Shown here piece after piece: positions 1 to 7,281 of a DNA stretch of 64,000 nt. The notes under the pieces are model-generated. The model was not told where the DNA came from. It did no database searches and was given only the letters and a program-made list of their open reading frames with translations. Source of the stretch: an uncultured Flavobacteriales bacterium (lineage in GTDB: Bacteria; Bacteroidota; Bacteroidia; Flavobacteriales; Crocinitomicaceae); NCBI GenBank assembly GCA_946480085.1, contig CAMLHZ010000008.1:62001-126000 (forward strand). The letters run 5' to 3'. The position numbers and the translations under genes are program-made. Position 1 is the stretch's first letter; every line of letters starts with the position of its first letter.

Positions 1-50
1 TACACTTTTATAGATAATCGGTTCAACATCGCTTTAATTCTGATAATGCT

Positions 51-80
51 GAAGAGACGCCATGCGTGGCGCCTGTACTA
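51..80. repeat. Palindromic repeat, family E copy 1
   Basis: A GC-rich imperfect palindrome (core stem CGCCA at 58-62 and TGGCG at 67-71) lies in otherwise AT-rich sequence. It resembles two other palindromes in this window, at 35479-35508 and 62596-62623, which share outer GTA(C/G)(A/G)GAC-type arms and a CG-rich centre. A weaker AT-rich inverted repeat (TTATTTTAAC at 88-97 with GTTAAAATAA at 103-112) follows. No gene is visible in 1-171 apart from these elements. Confidence 0.55.
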
Positions 81-171
81 CACGAGGTTATTTTAACAAA
101 ATGTTAAAATAAATGCATTTTCGTTGTTTTATGAAAATCATTTTTTAGTTTTGACGCTTATTAATATAAAA

Positions 172-1410
172 ATGGAAAACGATTTATTACTCAACCTTGC
201 TGAAGCCTTTGGAACACCACTTTATGTATACGATGAAGCGAAGATCATTTCGCAATATCATCGATTGAAGAACGCTTTTGGTAAGCAGGAAGTAAAACTT
301 CATTATGCAATGAAGGCTTTGAGTAATTCTGCCATTCTGAAAGTGTTAAAAAATGAAGGTTGTGGTTTAGACGCTGTATCCATTGAAGAGGTTCATTTAG
401 GATTGCGTGTGGGATATCTACCTCATGACATCATGTATACACCAAACGGTGTTTCGTTCAGTGAAATTGAAGAAGCTGTAAATCTTGGTGTAACCATCAA
501 TATTGATAATCTGAGCGTACTAGAGCAATTCGGAGCGAAATACAAGTCGCGTGTTCCTGTGTGTGTTCGCATTAATCCGCACATCATGGCGGGAGGAAAT
601 GCCAATATTTCAGTTGGACATATCGACTCCAAATTTGGAATTTCAATTCATCAGGTTCGACATATTCAGCGCATTGCTGATCATTATAAAATGAAAATTA
701 TTGGTTTGCACATGCATACCGGAAGTGATATTGTTGATGCAGAAGTGTTTTTACGTGGTGCAGAATTGTTGTACGATACAGCTTCCCTTTTTGGCGATCT
801 GGAGTTCATGGATTTCGGTTCCGGATTCAAAGTGGCTTACAAAGAAGATGACTACGTAACACCAATTGAAGAAATAGGAGCAAGGATCGGAGAATCGTTC
901 ATAGAGTTTTGTAACAATTACGGACGAAAAATTGAATTGAGATTCGAGCCCGGAAAATTCCTTGTTTCAGAATCCGGAGTTTTGTTGACTTCTGTTAATG
1001 TAGTGAAACAAACCACTTCAACCGTTTTTCTGGGAGTTAACAGCGGACAAAATCACTTGATTCGTCCAATGTTTTACAACGCATACCACAGAATTGAAAA
1101 TATCTCCAATGAGAACGGTCCGAAAAAATTGTATTCCGTAGTTGGATACATCTGTGAAACGGATACGTTTGCTTATGACCGTCCAATCAATGAAACAAAA
1201 GAAGGTGATGTACTTGCCATTCACAATGCGGGAGCTTATGGTTTCAGCATGAGCAATCAATACAACTCACGTTTGCGCCCGGCCGAAGTACTTGTAAGCA
1301 ACAATGTTGGTCATCTTATTCGCCGACGTGAAGTTCTCGAAGATCTTATTCAAACCGAAATCGAATATATCCCTGAATCTGTAGCGCAAATTTCACCGAT
1401 GCTCAACTAA
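172..1410 (+). CDS. lysA: Diaminopimelate decarboxylase
   Basis: LysA decarboxylates meso-diaminopimelate to L-lysine in the cytosol, the last step of lysine synthesis. The 412-residue product is a fold-III PLP enzyme. The PLP lysine lies in HYAMKALS (K48), followed by an (alpha/beta)8-barrel and a C-terminal beta domain with the CETDTFAYDR segment, where the Cys and Asp match the substrate-binding CE(S/T)xD motif. GSGFKVAYK and EPGKFLV are family signatures. The reading frame is open upstream to a TTG at 124, but the ATG at 172 gives the usual family N-terminus. It is a single gene closed by a strong terminator. Assignment is confident at family level. Confidence 0.93.
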   Translation: MENDLLLNLAEAFGTPLYVYDEAKIISQYHRLKNAFGKQEVKLHYAMKALSNSAILKVLKNEGCGLDAVSIEEVHLGLRVGYLPHDIMYTPNGVSFSEIEEAVNLGVTINIDNLSVLEQFGAKYKSRVPVCVRINPHIMAGGNANISVGHIDSKFGISIHQVRHIQRIADHYKMKIIGLHMHTGSDIVDAEVFLRGAELLYDTASLFGDLEFMDFGSGFKVAYKEDDYVTPIEEIGARIGESFIEFCNNYGRKIELRFEPGKFLVSESGVLLTSVNVVKQTTSTVFLGVNSGQNHLIRPMFYNAYHRIENISNENGPKKLYSVVGYICETDTFAYDRPINETKEGDVLAIHNAGAYGFSMSNQYNSRLRPAEVLVSNNVGHLIRRREVLEDLIQTEIEYIPESVAQISPMLN

Positions 1411-1433
1411 AATCTGATAAAATGTATTGGTGT

Positions 1434-1457
1434 AAGGGAGCTTCGGCTCCCTTTTTT
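1434..1457 (+). terminator. Rho-independent terminator of lysA
   Basis: An 8-bp perfect stem (AAGGGAGC / GCTCCCTT) closed by a TTCG tetraloop is followed by a T run. It starts 24 nt after the lysA stop codon and is the clearest intrinsic terminator in the window. Confidence 0.9.
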
Positions 1458-1541
1458 GTTATCTCAACTCCGCTTGATAACCGTTAGTCTGAGTAATCAA
1501 GCTTTAGCATAGGTCATCGAGTTCCGAAGTTTGGAAATGAA

Positions 1542-1587
1542 GGTGACTGAGCGCCTGTCTGCCGAACAGGCAGGGAGTCGAAGTTAC
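1542..1587. repeat. Nested repeat: family C element interrupted by palindrome A
   Basis: The outer element reads GGTGACTGAGCG (1542-1553) and GAGTCGAAGTTAC (1575-1587). Joined, these give the C repeat seen intact at 53839-53858. Between them sits the 21-nt palindrome A (1554-1574; arms CCTGTCTGCC and ACAGGCAGG around GA). The GTTAC end overlaps the stop codon of the minus-strand VOC gene, whose TAA is complementary to 1584-1586. A degenerate C-like piece (GGTCATCGAGTTCCGAAG) precedes it at about 1512-1529. Confidence 0.8.
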
Positions 1588-2009
1588 GCATCAAATAAAG
1601 CCTGAATGTCAAACTTTTTCATCTTCATAAAAGCATCCATCACACGTGGACCTTTTTCAGGATCGCCCATCAATTGTCCTAAAATAGTTGGCACCACTTG
1701 CCACGACATTCCGTATTCGTCTTTCAGCCAGCCACACTGAGATTCTTTTCCATTCTTACCGATCAATTTATACCAATAGTGATCAATTTCTTCCTGCGTT
1801 TCACAACTAATAACAAAGGAAACCGATTCATTGAATTGAAAATGTGGTCCGCCATTTAATCCCATGAACTTTGTTCCGTTCAATTCAAAAATGGTAACCA
1901 TTGGATTTACACTTACAATTTTAGAATTCGGAAAAATCGAACAGTAAAAATTCGCAGCTTCTTCAGCTTTATGGTCATACCATAAACATGGATAAATCGG
2001 ATTTGCCAT
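1584..2009 (-). CDS. VOC superfamily protein, PhnB/3-dmu-9_3-mt-like
   Basis: This 141-residue protein opens with xxYPCLWYDHKAEEAANFY, the start typical of the PhnB-like (3-demethylubiquinone methyltransferase-like) branch of the vicinal-oxygen-chelate fold. It continues with ELNGTKFMGLNGGP and ends DEYGMSWQVVP, where a beta-strand closes the metal site in related proteins. The substrate is unknown; family members include glyoxalase- and bleomycin-resistance-like proteins. It is transcribed divergently from another VOC protein at 2110. Its stop codon lies inside the C repeat at 1542-1587, so its present C-terminus may have been set by that element. Confidence 0.8.
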   Translation of the reverse strand: MANPIYPCLWYDHKAEEAANFYCSIFPNSKIVSVNPMVTIFELNGTKFMGLNGGPHFQFNESVSFVISCETQEEIDHYWYKLIGKNGKESQCGWLKDEYGMSWQVVPTILGQLMGDPEKGPRVMDAFMKMKKFDIQALFDA

Positions 2010-2109
2010 ATTGGTTAATTTGAGATTCGATGTGTAAAATACAAATTAGTCTTTAGTCTTTTATCTTTTGTCGACAGTCTTTATGTATTTTCGTCAAAAA
2101 CAATTCGAC

Positions 2110-2517
2110 ATGGGAAAAGCAATTGGTATTGGTGGTATCTTTTTTAAGTTTCAGGATGAAAAAGCAATGAAAAACTGGTACAAGGAAGCCTTGGGATTGA
2201 ATCCGAATGACTATGGAATTTTATTCCGATATAATGGGAATTCTCATCCAAGTGCCACGTTGCAATTGGGAACTTTTCCTGCAACAACCGGATATTTTGG
2301 AAGCCCTGAGCAACAAGCCATGATCAATTTCAGAGTGGATGACATGGTTTCTTTAAAAGCTCATTTGGAAGGAATGAATGTTGTAATCGTTAACGAAATT
2401 CAAGAATACGATTTCGGGAAATTCCTGCATATCGAAGATCCAGAAGGGAATAGAATTGAACTTTGGGAACCTGTTGATGGTCCTTTCGATAGTGAAACAC
2501 AAGTTGAAATGCGCTAA
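2110..2517 (+). CDS. VOC family (glyoxalase/bleomycin-resistance-like) protein
   Basis: The product has 135 residues from the ATG at 2110. The frame is open upstream (ATG at 2083, TTG at 2068), but MGKAIGIGGIFFKFQD is the normal family start. It shows the paired beta-alpha-beta-beta-beta units of a VOC domain and ends LHIEDPEGNRIELWEPV, the common metal-ligand Glu segment (ExxxxELW) of glyoxalase-like proteins. The substrate cannot be inferred. It is divergent from the PhnB-like gene, and the two share a 100-nt intergenic region. Confidence 0.8.
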   Translation: MGKAIGIGGIFFKFQDEKAMKNWYKEALGLNPNDYGILFRYNGNSHPSATLQLGTFPATTGYFGSPEQQAMINFRVDDMVSLKAHLEGMNVVIVNEIQEYDFGKFLHIEDPEGNRIELWEPVDGPFDSETQVEMR

Positions 2518-2925
2518 TTATTTTAGCCGAAATCCCAAACCAACTCCAACAGTCCAAAATCCATTAGTTGTACTCGTTTTCGAATTATAATACAACGGAA
2601 TTTGTATTGCCGCTTTCTTATAACAAAAGGTCATTCCTACACCAAGATTTGGGGTGATAGGCGCATTCTTAATTACAGAATGATCTTCTTTGTATCGCAA
2701 AGACGGAAGCATTCCGAGCATCACTTTTGATTTTCCTTTACTAAAACTGAGATTCGGTCCAGTGAAATTCAGATAAGCACCGTTATCAACGTAGCCCATA
2801 ACTATGGTTCCATCATATGGATTAAATGCAATTTTAGAAGCGTTTTTTGTGGTCTGAGCATTTCCCTGAAAAGCGAAAATAAATGCTAGTGTAACAAATC
2901 CAATTCGTCTGAATAACTGTGTCAT
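2518..2925 (-). CDS. Small secreted or outer-membrane hypothetical protein
   Basis: A 135-residue protein with an N-terminal signal peptide (hydrophobic to about residue 23, cleavage near GNAQ). The rest alternates hydrophobic and polar residues (YLNFTGPNLSFSKGKSK, VGVGLGFRLK) and ends in an aromatic/basic strand, as in a small beta-barrel or barrel fragment. Function is unknown. It is convergent with, and immediately abuts, the VOC gene ending at 2517 with no intergenic spacer. Confidence 0.65.
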   Translation of the reverse strand: MTQLFRRIGFVTLAFIFAFQGNAQTTKNASKIAFNPYDGTIVMGYVDNGAYLNFTGPNLSFSKGKSKVMLGMLPSLRYKEDHSVIKNAPITPNLGVGMTFCYKKAAIQIPLYYNSKTSTTNGFWTVGVGLGFRLK

Positions 2926-3281
2926 CGATCAATTTTTGGCAAAGCTGAAACTTTCTTTTCGTTGCGAAAAGAGACTTGTTTCAAGAGCAGATAAAAATGT
3001 AATGAAACGGCAATACTTTGAGATTCCAGATGAGATAGAGCTTTTTTTATTGAACCGCAGAGAGAAGGAGAACACAGAGGAATTAAATCTCCCTGTTTTC
3101 CTTCTCTCTGTGGTTTAGTTTAATCTAAATGACTGCGAATATCATTTTAGCTCGCGCGTTTCATTTCTTAACCCAAGTCAATGAACCGCCATTTTTACCG
3201 ACATAATTTTGTCTCAATTATTAATTACAAAAGTTGAAGACGTTGAAGTCGTTGAGCTTTTAATCTTATTGAACATTTTAT
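2926..3281. other. Long intergenic region with a hairpin repeat
   Basis: This is the only stretch over 300 bases without a convincing gene. A short plus-strand frame (2936-3118) runs through it, but its last third is the hairpin repeat at 3053-3115 and it has no family resemblance. The remainder is AT-rich and holds GACGTTGAAGTCGTTGAG near 3238-3255. I see no RNA gene. Confidence 0.6.
3053..3115. repeat. Long imperfect hairpin repeat (family D-like)
   Basis: The left arm AACCGCAGAGAGAAGGAG begins at 3053, and the right arm CCTTCTCTCTGTGGTT ends at 3115. The outer ~16 bp pair with one G-T and the inner CACAG/CTGTT part pairs imperfectly. Fragments with the same flavour (CACGGATGAACGCAGATG at about 4904-4920, CACAGAAGATCGCAGAAG at 29598-29615) occur elsewhere, suggesting a dispersed family. 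Confidence 0.65.
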
Positions 3282-4250
3282 ATGAAAGCAGTTTGTTGTT
3301 ATCGTTATGGTGGACCAGAAGTATTGAATCTGGAAGAAGTTCCACAACCGATTATTGGAGAAAATGAAGTTTTAATTGAGTTAGTGAGCAGTAATGTCAA
3401 TTCCGGTGATATTCGAATTCGAAAAGCAGATCCATGGGCGGTTCGTTTGTTCTTCGGGTTCACAAAACCCAAACGACCAATTTTGGGAGGAACGTTTTCC
3501 GGCAGAGTTGTTAAACTTGGAAATGATATGAAAAAGTGGAAGGTAGGGGATGAAGTGTTTGGAACATCCGAATTACGTTTCGGGACCTATGCGCAATTCT
3601 TGACGATGAATGAAAATGCATTAATGGCGTTAAAACCAGAAAATGTAACGTTCGAAAGCGCATCCTCAGCAGTCTTTGGAACGACTACCGCTTATGATTT
3701 TTTGAGAAAGACCAAGATAAAACAAGGAGATAAAGTACTTATTTATGGAGCATCAGGTTCCGTTGGAAGTGCAGCTGTTCAATTGTCGAAATACTTTGGA
3801 GCTGAAGTTACAGCCGTTTGTGGAGCTGGAAATGCGGATGCTGTTAAATCGCTTGGTGCTGATGCTGTGTTGAATTACAAAACGGTGAATTGGAAACAGT
3901 TTGAAGGACAATTTGACGTGGTTTACGAAGCAGTTAATAAACTGGATTATTCCATTTGCAAAAAACTGTTGAAACAAGAAGGCAAACTCATTCTCGGTGC
4001 TGCCGATTTTGGAACCATACTTAAAGGTGCTTTTCATCAACTTTTTTCAAAGCATAAAGTGTTGAGTGGAATGATCAAAATCAACAAAGAAGATATCGAA
4101 CTTATTGCAGACTTGTTGAAATCTGAAAGCTTAACGCCATTAATTGATCGTTCATATTCGCTGGATGAAATTCGTGAAGCGCACAGATATGTGGAAGCGG
4201 GACATAAACGTGGAAATGTGGTTTTAGAGATCGGTATTTCAACACACTAA
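3282..4250 (+). CDS. NAD(P)-dependent oxidoreductase of the MDR superfamily (quinone-oxidoreductase-like)
   Basis: The 322-residue product is a medium-chain dehydrogenase/reductase. It has an N-terminal GroES-like domain (about 1-120, GENEVLIELVSSNVNSGDIRIRK) and a Rossmann domain with VLIYGASGSVGSAAVQLSK near residue 150. It ends HKRGNVVLEI, as in zinc-free quinone reductases (QOR). The Cys/His/Glu catalytic zinc ligands and the structural Cys cluster are not seen, which favours the NADPH-dependent QOR/enoyl-reductase branch over a true alcohol dehydrogenase. The substrate is unknown. It is convergent with the Crp-like gene and no operon partner is apparent. Confidence 0.85.
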   Translation: MKAVCCYRYGGPEVLNLEEVPQPIIGENEVLIELVSSNVNSGDIRIRKADPWAVRLFFGFTKPKRPILGGTFSGRVVKLGNDMKKWKVGDEVFGTSELRFGTYAQFLTMNENALMALKPENVTFESASSAVFGTTTAYDFLRKTKIKQGDKVLIYGASGSVGSAAVQLSKYFGAEVTAVCGAGNADAVKSLGADAVLNYKTVNWKQFEGQFDVVYEAVNKLDYSICKKLLKQEGKLILGAADFGTILKGAFHQLFSKHKVLSGMIKINKEDIELIADLLKSESLTPLIDRSYSLDEIREAHRYVEAGHKRGNVVLEIGISTH

Positions 4251-4270
4251 ACTTCCATTCTTCATAAAGG

Positions 4271-4298
4271 TAACTGAGTCCGCTGCGGCGGAAAGTTA
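4271..4298. repeat. Nested repeat: family C ends around palindrome B
   Basis: Outer ends GGTAACTGAG (from about 4269) and AAGTTAC (4293-4299) match the C repeat. The centre is replaced by TCCGCTGCGGCGGA (4279-4292), one base off the perfect palindrome B at 5048-5061. The crp-like gene's TAA stop (complement of 4296-4298) is formed by the GTTAC end. Read on that gene's coding strand, the unit folds as a hairpin with outer GTAACT/AGTTAC and inner TCCGC/GCGGA stems. Confidence 0.75.
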
Positions 4299-4871
4299 CT
4301 TTCCGGTCAGACGTTTGCGAATTCTACTCAGAGATTCAGGTTGAATTCCGATGTAACTCGCCAGTAAATATTGAGGTAGTCGTTGTACTAAATCCGGACG
4401 ACTATCTCTTAATTTTACGTAACGCTGTTCGGGTGAATCGGTAAAATAGGCACCCATTAGTTCTTGTTGTTCAGCAAAAACACGTTCCATCACTTTTCTG
4501 GAAATTCCTTCCAGGCGAGGGAAATTGTTATACAGGTATTCTTCCTTTTCTCGGTTTCCAACCACCAAAATAGTTTCTTCACAGCATTCCATAAAGTGAT
4601 TGGAAGGTTGTTGTCCGGCAAAACTGGTCATAGAAATCACCCACTGATTTTCGGAAAAGAAATTCACCGTTCGATCTTCCCCTTCGGCAAGATAATATTG
4701 TCGTACACAACCTTTCAGAACAAAATAGGCTTCGTACGAAATTTCACCCTGACGAAGAAGAATGTGTCCTTTCGGAAACGTTTGAATGTTCATTGTTTCA
4801 GCAATAGCGCCTGCTTCCTCCTTCGTTAGCGGAGTGATGGAATTGAAGTAATCGATGAGTTGCTGTTCCAT
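4296..4871 (-). CDS. Crp/Fnr-family transcriptional regulator
   Basis: This 191-residue protein has a cyclic-nucleotide-binding (cupin-like) domain (about 1-130; FPKGHILLRQGEISYEAYFVLKG is the classical start) and a C-terminal segment (about 150-190) ending in a helix-turn-helix helix, IGIQPESLSRIRKRL. It is shorter than E. coli Crp and lacks a long winged helix, as is usual for Bacteroidota Crp/Fnr-like regulators. There are no Fnr-type cysteine clusters, so it is not an Fe-S oxygen sensor. The effector and regulon are unknown. TATATTCG lies 4 nt before the ATG, suggesting a leaderless mRNA. The stop codon is supplied by a C/B repeat. Confidence 0.85.
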   Translation of the reverse strand: MEQQLIDYFNSITPLTKEEAGAIAETMNIQTFPKGHILLRQGEISYEAYFVLKGCVRQYYLAEGEDRTVNFFSENQWVISMTSFAGQQPSNHFMECCEETILVVGNREKEEYLYNNFPRLEGISRKVMERVFAEQQELMGAYFTDSPEQRYVKLRDSRPDLVQRLPQYLLASYIGIQPESLSRIRKRLTGK

Positions 4872-4990
4872 GAAGCGAATATATGATTTTCCCGCAGACG
4901 GGCACGGATGAACGCAGATGACTATCTAGAAAATAATTAGTAAAGCAGAACAAAAAAAGTTCGAATCTCTCCGTTTTTCAAAGGAAATAC

Positions 4991-4998
4991 TATATTTG
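4991..4998 (+). promoter_or_regulatory. Bacteroidota -7 element upstream of the tRNA
   Basis: TATATTTG fits the TAnnTTTG consensus exactly. Transcription would start near 5003-5005 and run through the broken 5' tRNA copy (5036-5074) into the intact tRNA at 5095. No clear TTG -33 element is visible. Confidence 0.6.
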
Positions 4999-5035
4999 CA
5001 ACCTGTAATTTCAGTCCTGAATAAGGTTTGAAATT

Positions 5036-5074
5036 GGTCCTATAGCTTCCGCCGCGGCGGATTAGAGCAACAGA
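5036..5074 (+). pseudogene. Broken 5' copy of the tRNA with palindrome B in the D-loop
   Basis: GGTCCTATAGCT (5036-5047) and TTAGAGCAAC (5062-5071) are identical to the intact tRNA at 5095-5106 and 5114-5123. The D-loop segment between them is replaced by the perfect palindrome TCCGCCGCGGCGGA (5048-5061). Similarity ends about 2-3 nt later, so the anticodon arm and 3' half are absent. Confidence 0.8.
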
Positions 5075-5094
5075 CCAACTCAAATGAAATTAAA

Positions 5095-5168
5095 GGTCCT
5101 ATAGCTCAGTCGGTTAGAGCAACTGACTCATAATCAGTAGGTGCTTGGTTCGATCCCAAGTGGGACCA
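5095..5168 (+). tRNA. tRNA with CAT anticodon (tRNA-Met or tRNA-Ile2)
   Basis: A complete 74-nt cloverleaf: acceptor GGTCCTA/TGGGACC, D-stem GCTC/GAGC, anticodon stem ACTGA/TCAGT with loop CTCATAA (anticodon CAT at 5129-5131), T-stem CTTGG/CCAAG with loop TTCGATC, discriminator A. CCA is not encoded (next bases CGG). CAT can be elongator Met or, if modified by TilS, Ile reading AUA. The C4-G69 and C5-G68 acceptor pairs are identity features of Ile2 in E. coli, but this is not decisive here. It is not an initiator: the anticodon stem lacks the three G-C pairs. Confidence 0.93.
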
Positions 5169-5174
5169 CGGAAT

Positions 5175-5214
5175 AAAGCTAGAGTATTGGCGAAAGTCGA
5201 GCTCTAGCTTTTTT
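5175..5214 (+). terminator. Terminator of the tRNA
   Basis: AAAGCTAGAG (5175-5184) pairs with CTCTAGCTTT (5202-5211) around a short loop and is followed by a T run. An almost identical hairpin recurs at 5300-5342 after the second partial copy. Confidence 0.85.
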
Positions 5215-5236
5215 TGTTTATACAAGCTTTCAACAA

Positions 5237-5294
5237 GTGCTTGGTTCCCTGCCTGTCTTGACGTCAGGCAGACAGGGATCCCAAGTGGGACCAC
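5237..5294 (+). pseudogene. Broken 3' copy of the tRNA with palindrome A in the T-loop
   Basis: GTGCTTGGTTC (5237-5247), then GATCCCAAGTGGGACCACGG (5277-5296), reproduce the intact tRNA's variable loop, T-arm, acceptor and trailer. A 29-nt palindromic insert (5248-5276) splits the T-loop between TTC and GAT. On the minus strand the insert has palindrome A arms CCTGTCTGCC and ACAGGCAGG around TGACGTCAAG. The 5' two-thirds of the tRNA are missing. Confidence 0.85.
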
Positions 5295-5299
5295 GGAAT

Positions 5300-5342
5300 A
5301 AAGCTAGAGTATTGAGCGAAAGCTCAGCTCTAGCTTTTTTTA
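5300..5342. terminator. Duplicated tRNA terminator, shared with the ctaA 3' end
   Basis: The AAAGCTAGAG...CTCTAGCTTT hairpin is duplicated from 5175-5214 and has an extra inner GAGC/GCTC stem. The T run overlaps the ctaA stop region on the minus strand (5340), so the hairpin may terminate from both sides. Confidence 0.75.
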
Positions 5343-6383
5343 TTGCAACAAACTGCTAGTGCGCTTACCATCAACACGGTAAAGGCGTAAAAATAGTAAG
5401 GTTAAAATTCCGAAAAGAACTGCTGCGAAGAACAAATGACTGATTTGAACTAAACCTGGCATATCTGCATAAGCCAATAAAACTCCACCAATTAGTTCTA
5501 AGGCCAAACAAATTACCGCCCAGTAAATCGCCTTAATCTTTTCTGTTTTATGATTGAAGTATCCAAGGAGTAAAATCAAAACCAAAACAAGCCACGAGAA
5601 TGATCGGTGAATAAAGAATGACCAGCCAAAGTTTTCTGACCAGCTATCTCTACCTAATCCTTGTTTAGTTAGTCCGTCAATGTATTCGCGCACCTGAGTT
5701 CCCAAGAACATTTGGTAAGTTGTGATCAGCAAGATACTTATGATGAGCCATTTCATTCCGTTAGGAAGATTCAATGACTTCTCGTAGCGAGGTACAATTC
5801 TTCGGATAATCATGATTTGCAGTACAACGACCAGCAAGGCTAAGAACATATGAACAGTGATTACCCACGGAACAAGATTGGTAGCTACTACAATTGATCC
5901 GAACCAGCCATTGACGCTAATTGCAATCAACGTTCCGAGACTTAATAAGACCAGTTTTCTGCTTTTTCTATACCTGAAAAGTGTCCAAATGAAAGCAATC
6001 AAAATCGCATTTCCAGCTAAAAAACCTGCCCAGCGATTCATGTATTCTGTCCACGTTTTTCCAGCGTTAAAAGGTAATTCTTCGTACACGGAAGGATCGT
6101 TTTTGATTTTCTCCGCCTTTTCCTTCATGCCGATTGAAGTCAGGAAACGACAGAATTTCTCCACTTTTTTCACTCTTAATTCACCATAAACTTCTTTGTA
6201 GTTTTCAGGAAGTTCTTTCGCGTCGGTTGGTGGAACCCATGAGCCAAAACATTTTGGCCAATCAGGACATCCCATTCCACTTCCGGTTGTACGAACAACG
6301 CTTCCGGCAATAATTACTGCGAAAATTAAAAAGAGGGCTAACCAATTCAATTTGATGAACCAAGAAGAGTATTTCTGTGTCAT
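5340..6383 (-). CDS. ctaA: Heme A synthase (COX15/CtaA family)
   Basis: This membrane enzyme oxidises the C8 methyl group of heme O to form heme A for cytochrome c oxidase. The 347-residue protein has about eight hydrophobic helices and starts with the signature VRTTGSGMGCPDWPKCFG (residues ~30-47). Later helices carry candidate heme ligands in TVHMF, FIHRSFSW and QISHLFF. In EYMNRWAGF the position of the first conserved His (ExxHR in many homologues) is Asn; from memory this is common in Bacteroidota but I cannot verify it here. No ctaB or cox genes are adjacent. TATTTTTG sits 4 nt before the ATG, predicting a leaderless transcript. Confidence 0.9.
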   Translation of the reverse strand: MTQKYSSWFIKLNWLALFLIFAVIIAGSVVRTTGSGMGCPDWPKCFGSWVPPTDAKELPENYKEVYGELRVKKVEKFCRFLTSIGMKEKAEKIKNDPSVYEELPFNAGKTWTEYMNRWAGFLAGNAILIAFIWTLFRYRKSRKLVLLSLGTLIAISVNGWFGSIVVATNLVPWVITVHMFLALLVVVLQIMIIRRIVPRYEKSLNLPNGMKWLIISILLITTYQMFLGTQVREYIDGLTKQGLGRDSWSENFGWSFFIHRSFSWLVLVLILLLGYFNHKTEKIKAIYWAVICLALELIGGVLLAYADMPGLVQISHLFFAAVLFGILTLLFLRLYRVDGKRTSSLLQ

Positions 6384-6387
6384 GTTG

Positions 6388-6395
6388 CAAAAATA
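6388..6395 (-). promoter_or_regulatory. -7 element of ctaA, 4 nt before the ATG
   Basis: Reading TATTTTTG-CAAC-ATG on the minus strand, this is an exact TAnnTTTG match placing the expected start site at or next to the A of the start codon. The divergent gene at 6442 has the similar TTATTTTG-ACCT-ATG. Confidence 0.6.
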
Positions 6396-6441
6396 ACGCT
6401 TAATGCAACCCGAATTCCACAGTTTTCAGTTATTTTGACCT

Positions 6442-7194
6442 ATGAAGATCGTAATTGTTGGTTCAGGCTGGTTAGGTAAGCCTCTTGCTGAAAGTTTGAA
6501 ATTGGAAGGGAATTCTGTTTCTGTCATTTACCGTTCCAATAAACCTGAATTGACTGCGGGAATTAATGCTTTTCAACTGACAGAAAATGAATCTGTAAAT
6601 GCGTCTTTAAACGATGCTGATTGGGTAGTATTTTGTTTTCCACCTCCGAAGGAAGGGAAATCTCATGCTGAAGTTTGTTTGGAGTTCACGAAGCATTGTC
6701 AAGCGAGTTGTCGATTTGTATTTACAAGCACAACGGGTGTTTATCCAAACGAAAACAAAACGTTTGATGAAACGGCAATTTTGGATTCAGCGAACAAGCA
6801 TGTTGCCACGGAAGAAAAGCTTCAAAAAGAACTGGGAAAGCAATTGACGATCGTTCGTTTGGCCGGTTTGGTAGGCGAGGGAAGGTTTCCCGTTCGAATG
6901 ATGTCAAAATCTGGAAAAACTTACAATTATAACGAGTATTGCAACCTCATTCATCTGCAAGACGCAGTTGGAATTATTTCATTTCTGATCCAGGATCAGG
7001 TTGAAGTTCAAATAGTGAACGCATGTGCACCAAATCACCCGTTGAAAGGAGATTATTACACCAAGATGGCTGAAAAATTGAGAGTGGAAGTCCCGTTATT
7101 TGAAAAAGGTCCGACCGGAAAATGTATCCAATCAGACCTTTCTATTTCTTTGGGATATAAGTATTTGCTACCTAACCCTTATGATTTTTATTGA
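6442..7194 (+). CDS. NAD(P)-binding, SDR/YeeZ-like epimerase-family protein
   Basis: The 250-residue protein begins MKIVIVGSGWLGKPLAESL, a Rossmann GxGxxG dinucleotide site, and continues with a VFTSTTGVYPN segment that matches the extended short-chain dehydrogenase active-site strand (S/T before GVY). The usual catalytic YxxxK is not obvious, as in YeeZ-like atypical SDR proteins. Substrate and pathway are unknown. It is divergent from ctaA (58 nt apart) and ends 11 nt before a C repeat. TTATTTTG lies 4 nt before the ATG. Confidence 0.75.
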   Translation: MKIVIVGSGWLGKPLAESLKLEGNSVSVIYRSNKPELTAGINAFQLTENESVNASLNDADWVVFCFPPPKEGKSHAEVCLEFTKHCQASCRFVFTSTTGVYPNENKTFDETAILDSANKHVATEEKLQKELGKQLTIVRLAGLVGEGRFPVRMMSKSGKTYNYNEYCNLIHLQDAVGIISFLIQDQVEVQIVNACAPNHPLKGDYYTKMAEKLRVEVPLFEKGPTGKCIQSDLSISLGYKYLLPNPYDFY

Positions 7195-7204
7195 GTTCAA
7201 AGTT

Positions 7205-7265
7205 GACCTCGACTCCGCTCGGTCTCCTTTTCTTGAGTTTCGGTCATCGAGCGTAGTCGAGATGC
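7205..7265. repeat. Inverted pair of family C repeats between convergent genes
   Basis: GACCTCGACTCCGCTCGGTC (about 7206-7225) and GGTCATCGAGCGTAGTCGAG (about 7241-7260) face each other across roughly 15 nt and can pair over CTCGACTnCGCTCG. Each copy has the same orientation relative to the gene whose 3' end is nearest (6442-7194 on plus, 7282-8142 on minus), like a mosaic of two REP-like units. Confidence 0.75.
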
Positions 7266-7281
7266 CGAAGCGCCGTCTAAA

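Noticed and set aside
88..112. AT-rich inverted repeat upstream of lysA as a terminator
   Set aside because: Stem is only A-T and has no following T run, so I list it only with the family E region.
2936..3118. Plus-strand 60-codon ORF between the barrel-like and MDR genes
   Set aside because: It has no family resemblance and its last third is the 3053-3115 hairpin repeat; most likely non-coding.
5106..5294. Minus-strand ORF across the tRNA
   Set aside because: It is antisense to the tRNA and its relict copies; a by-product of repeated, stable sequence.
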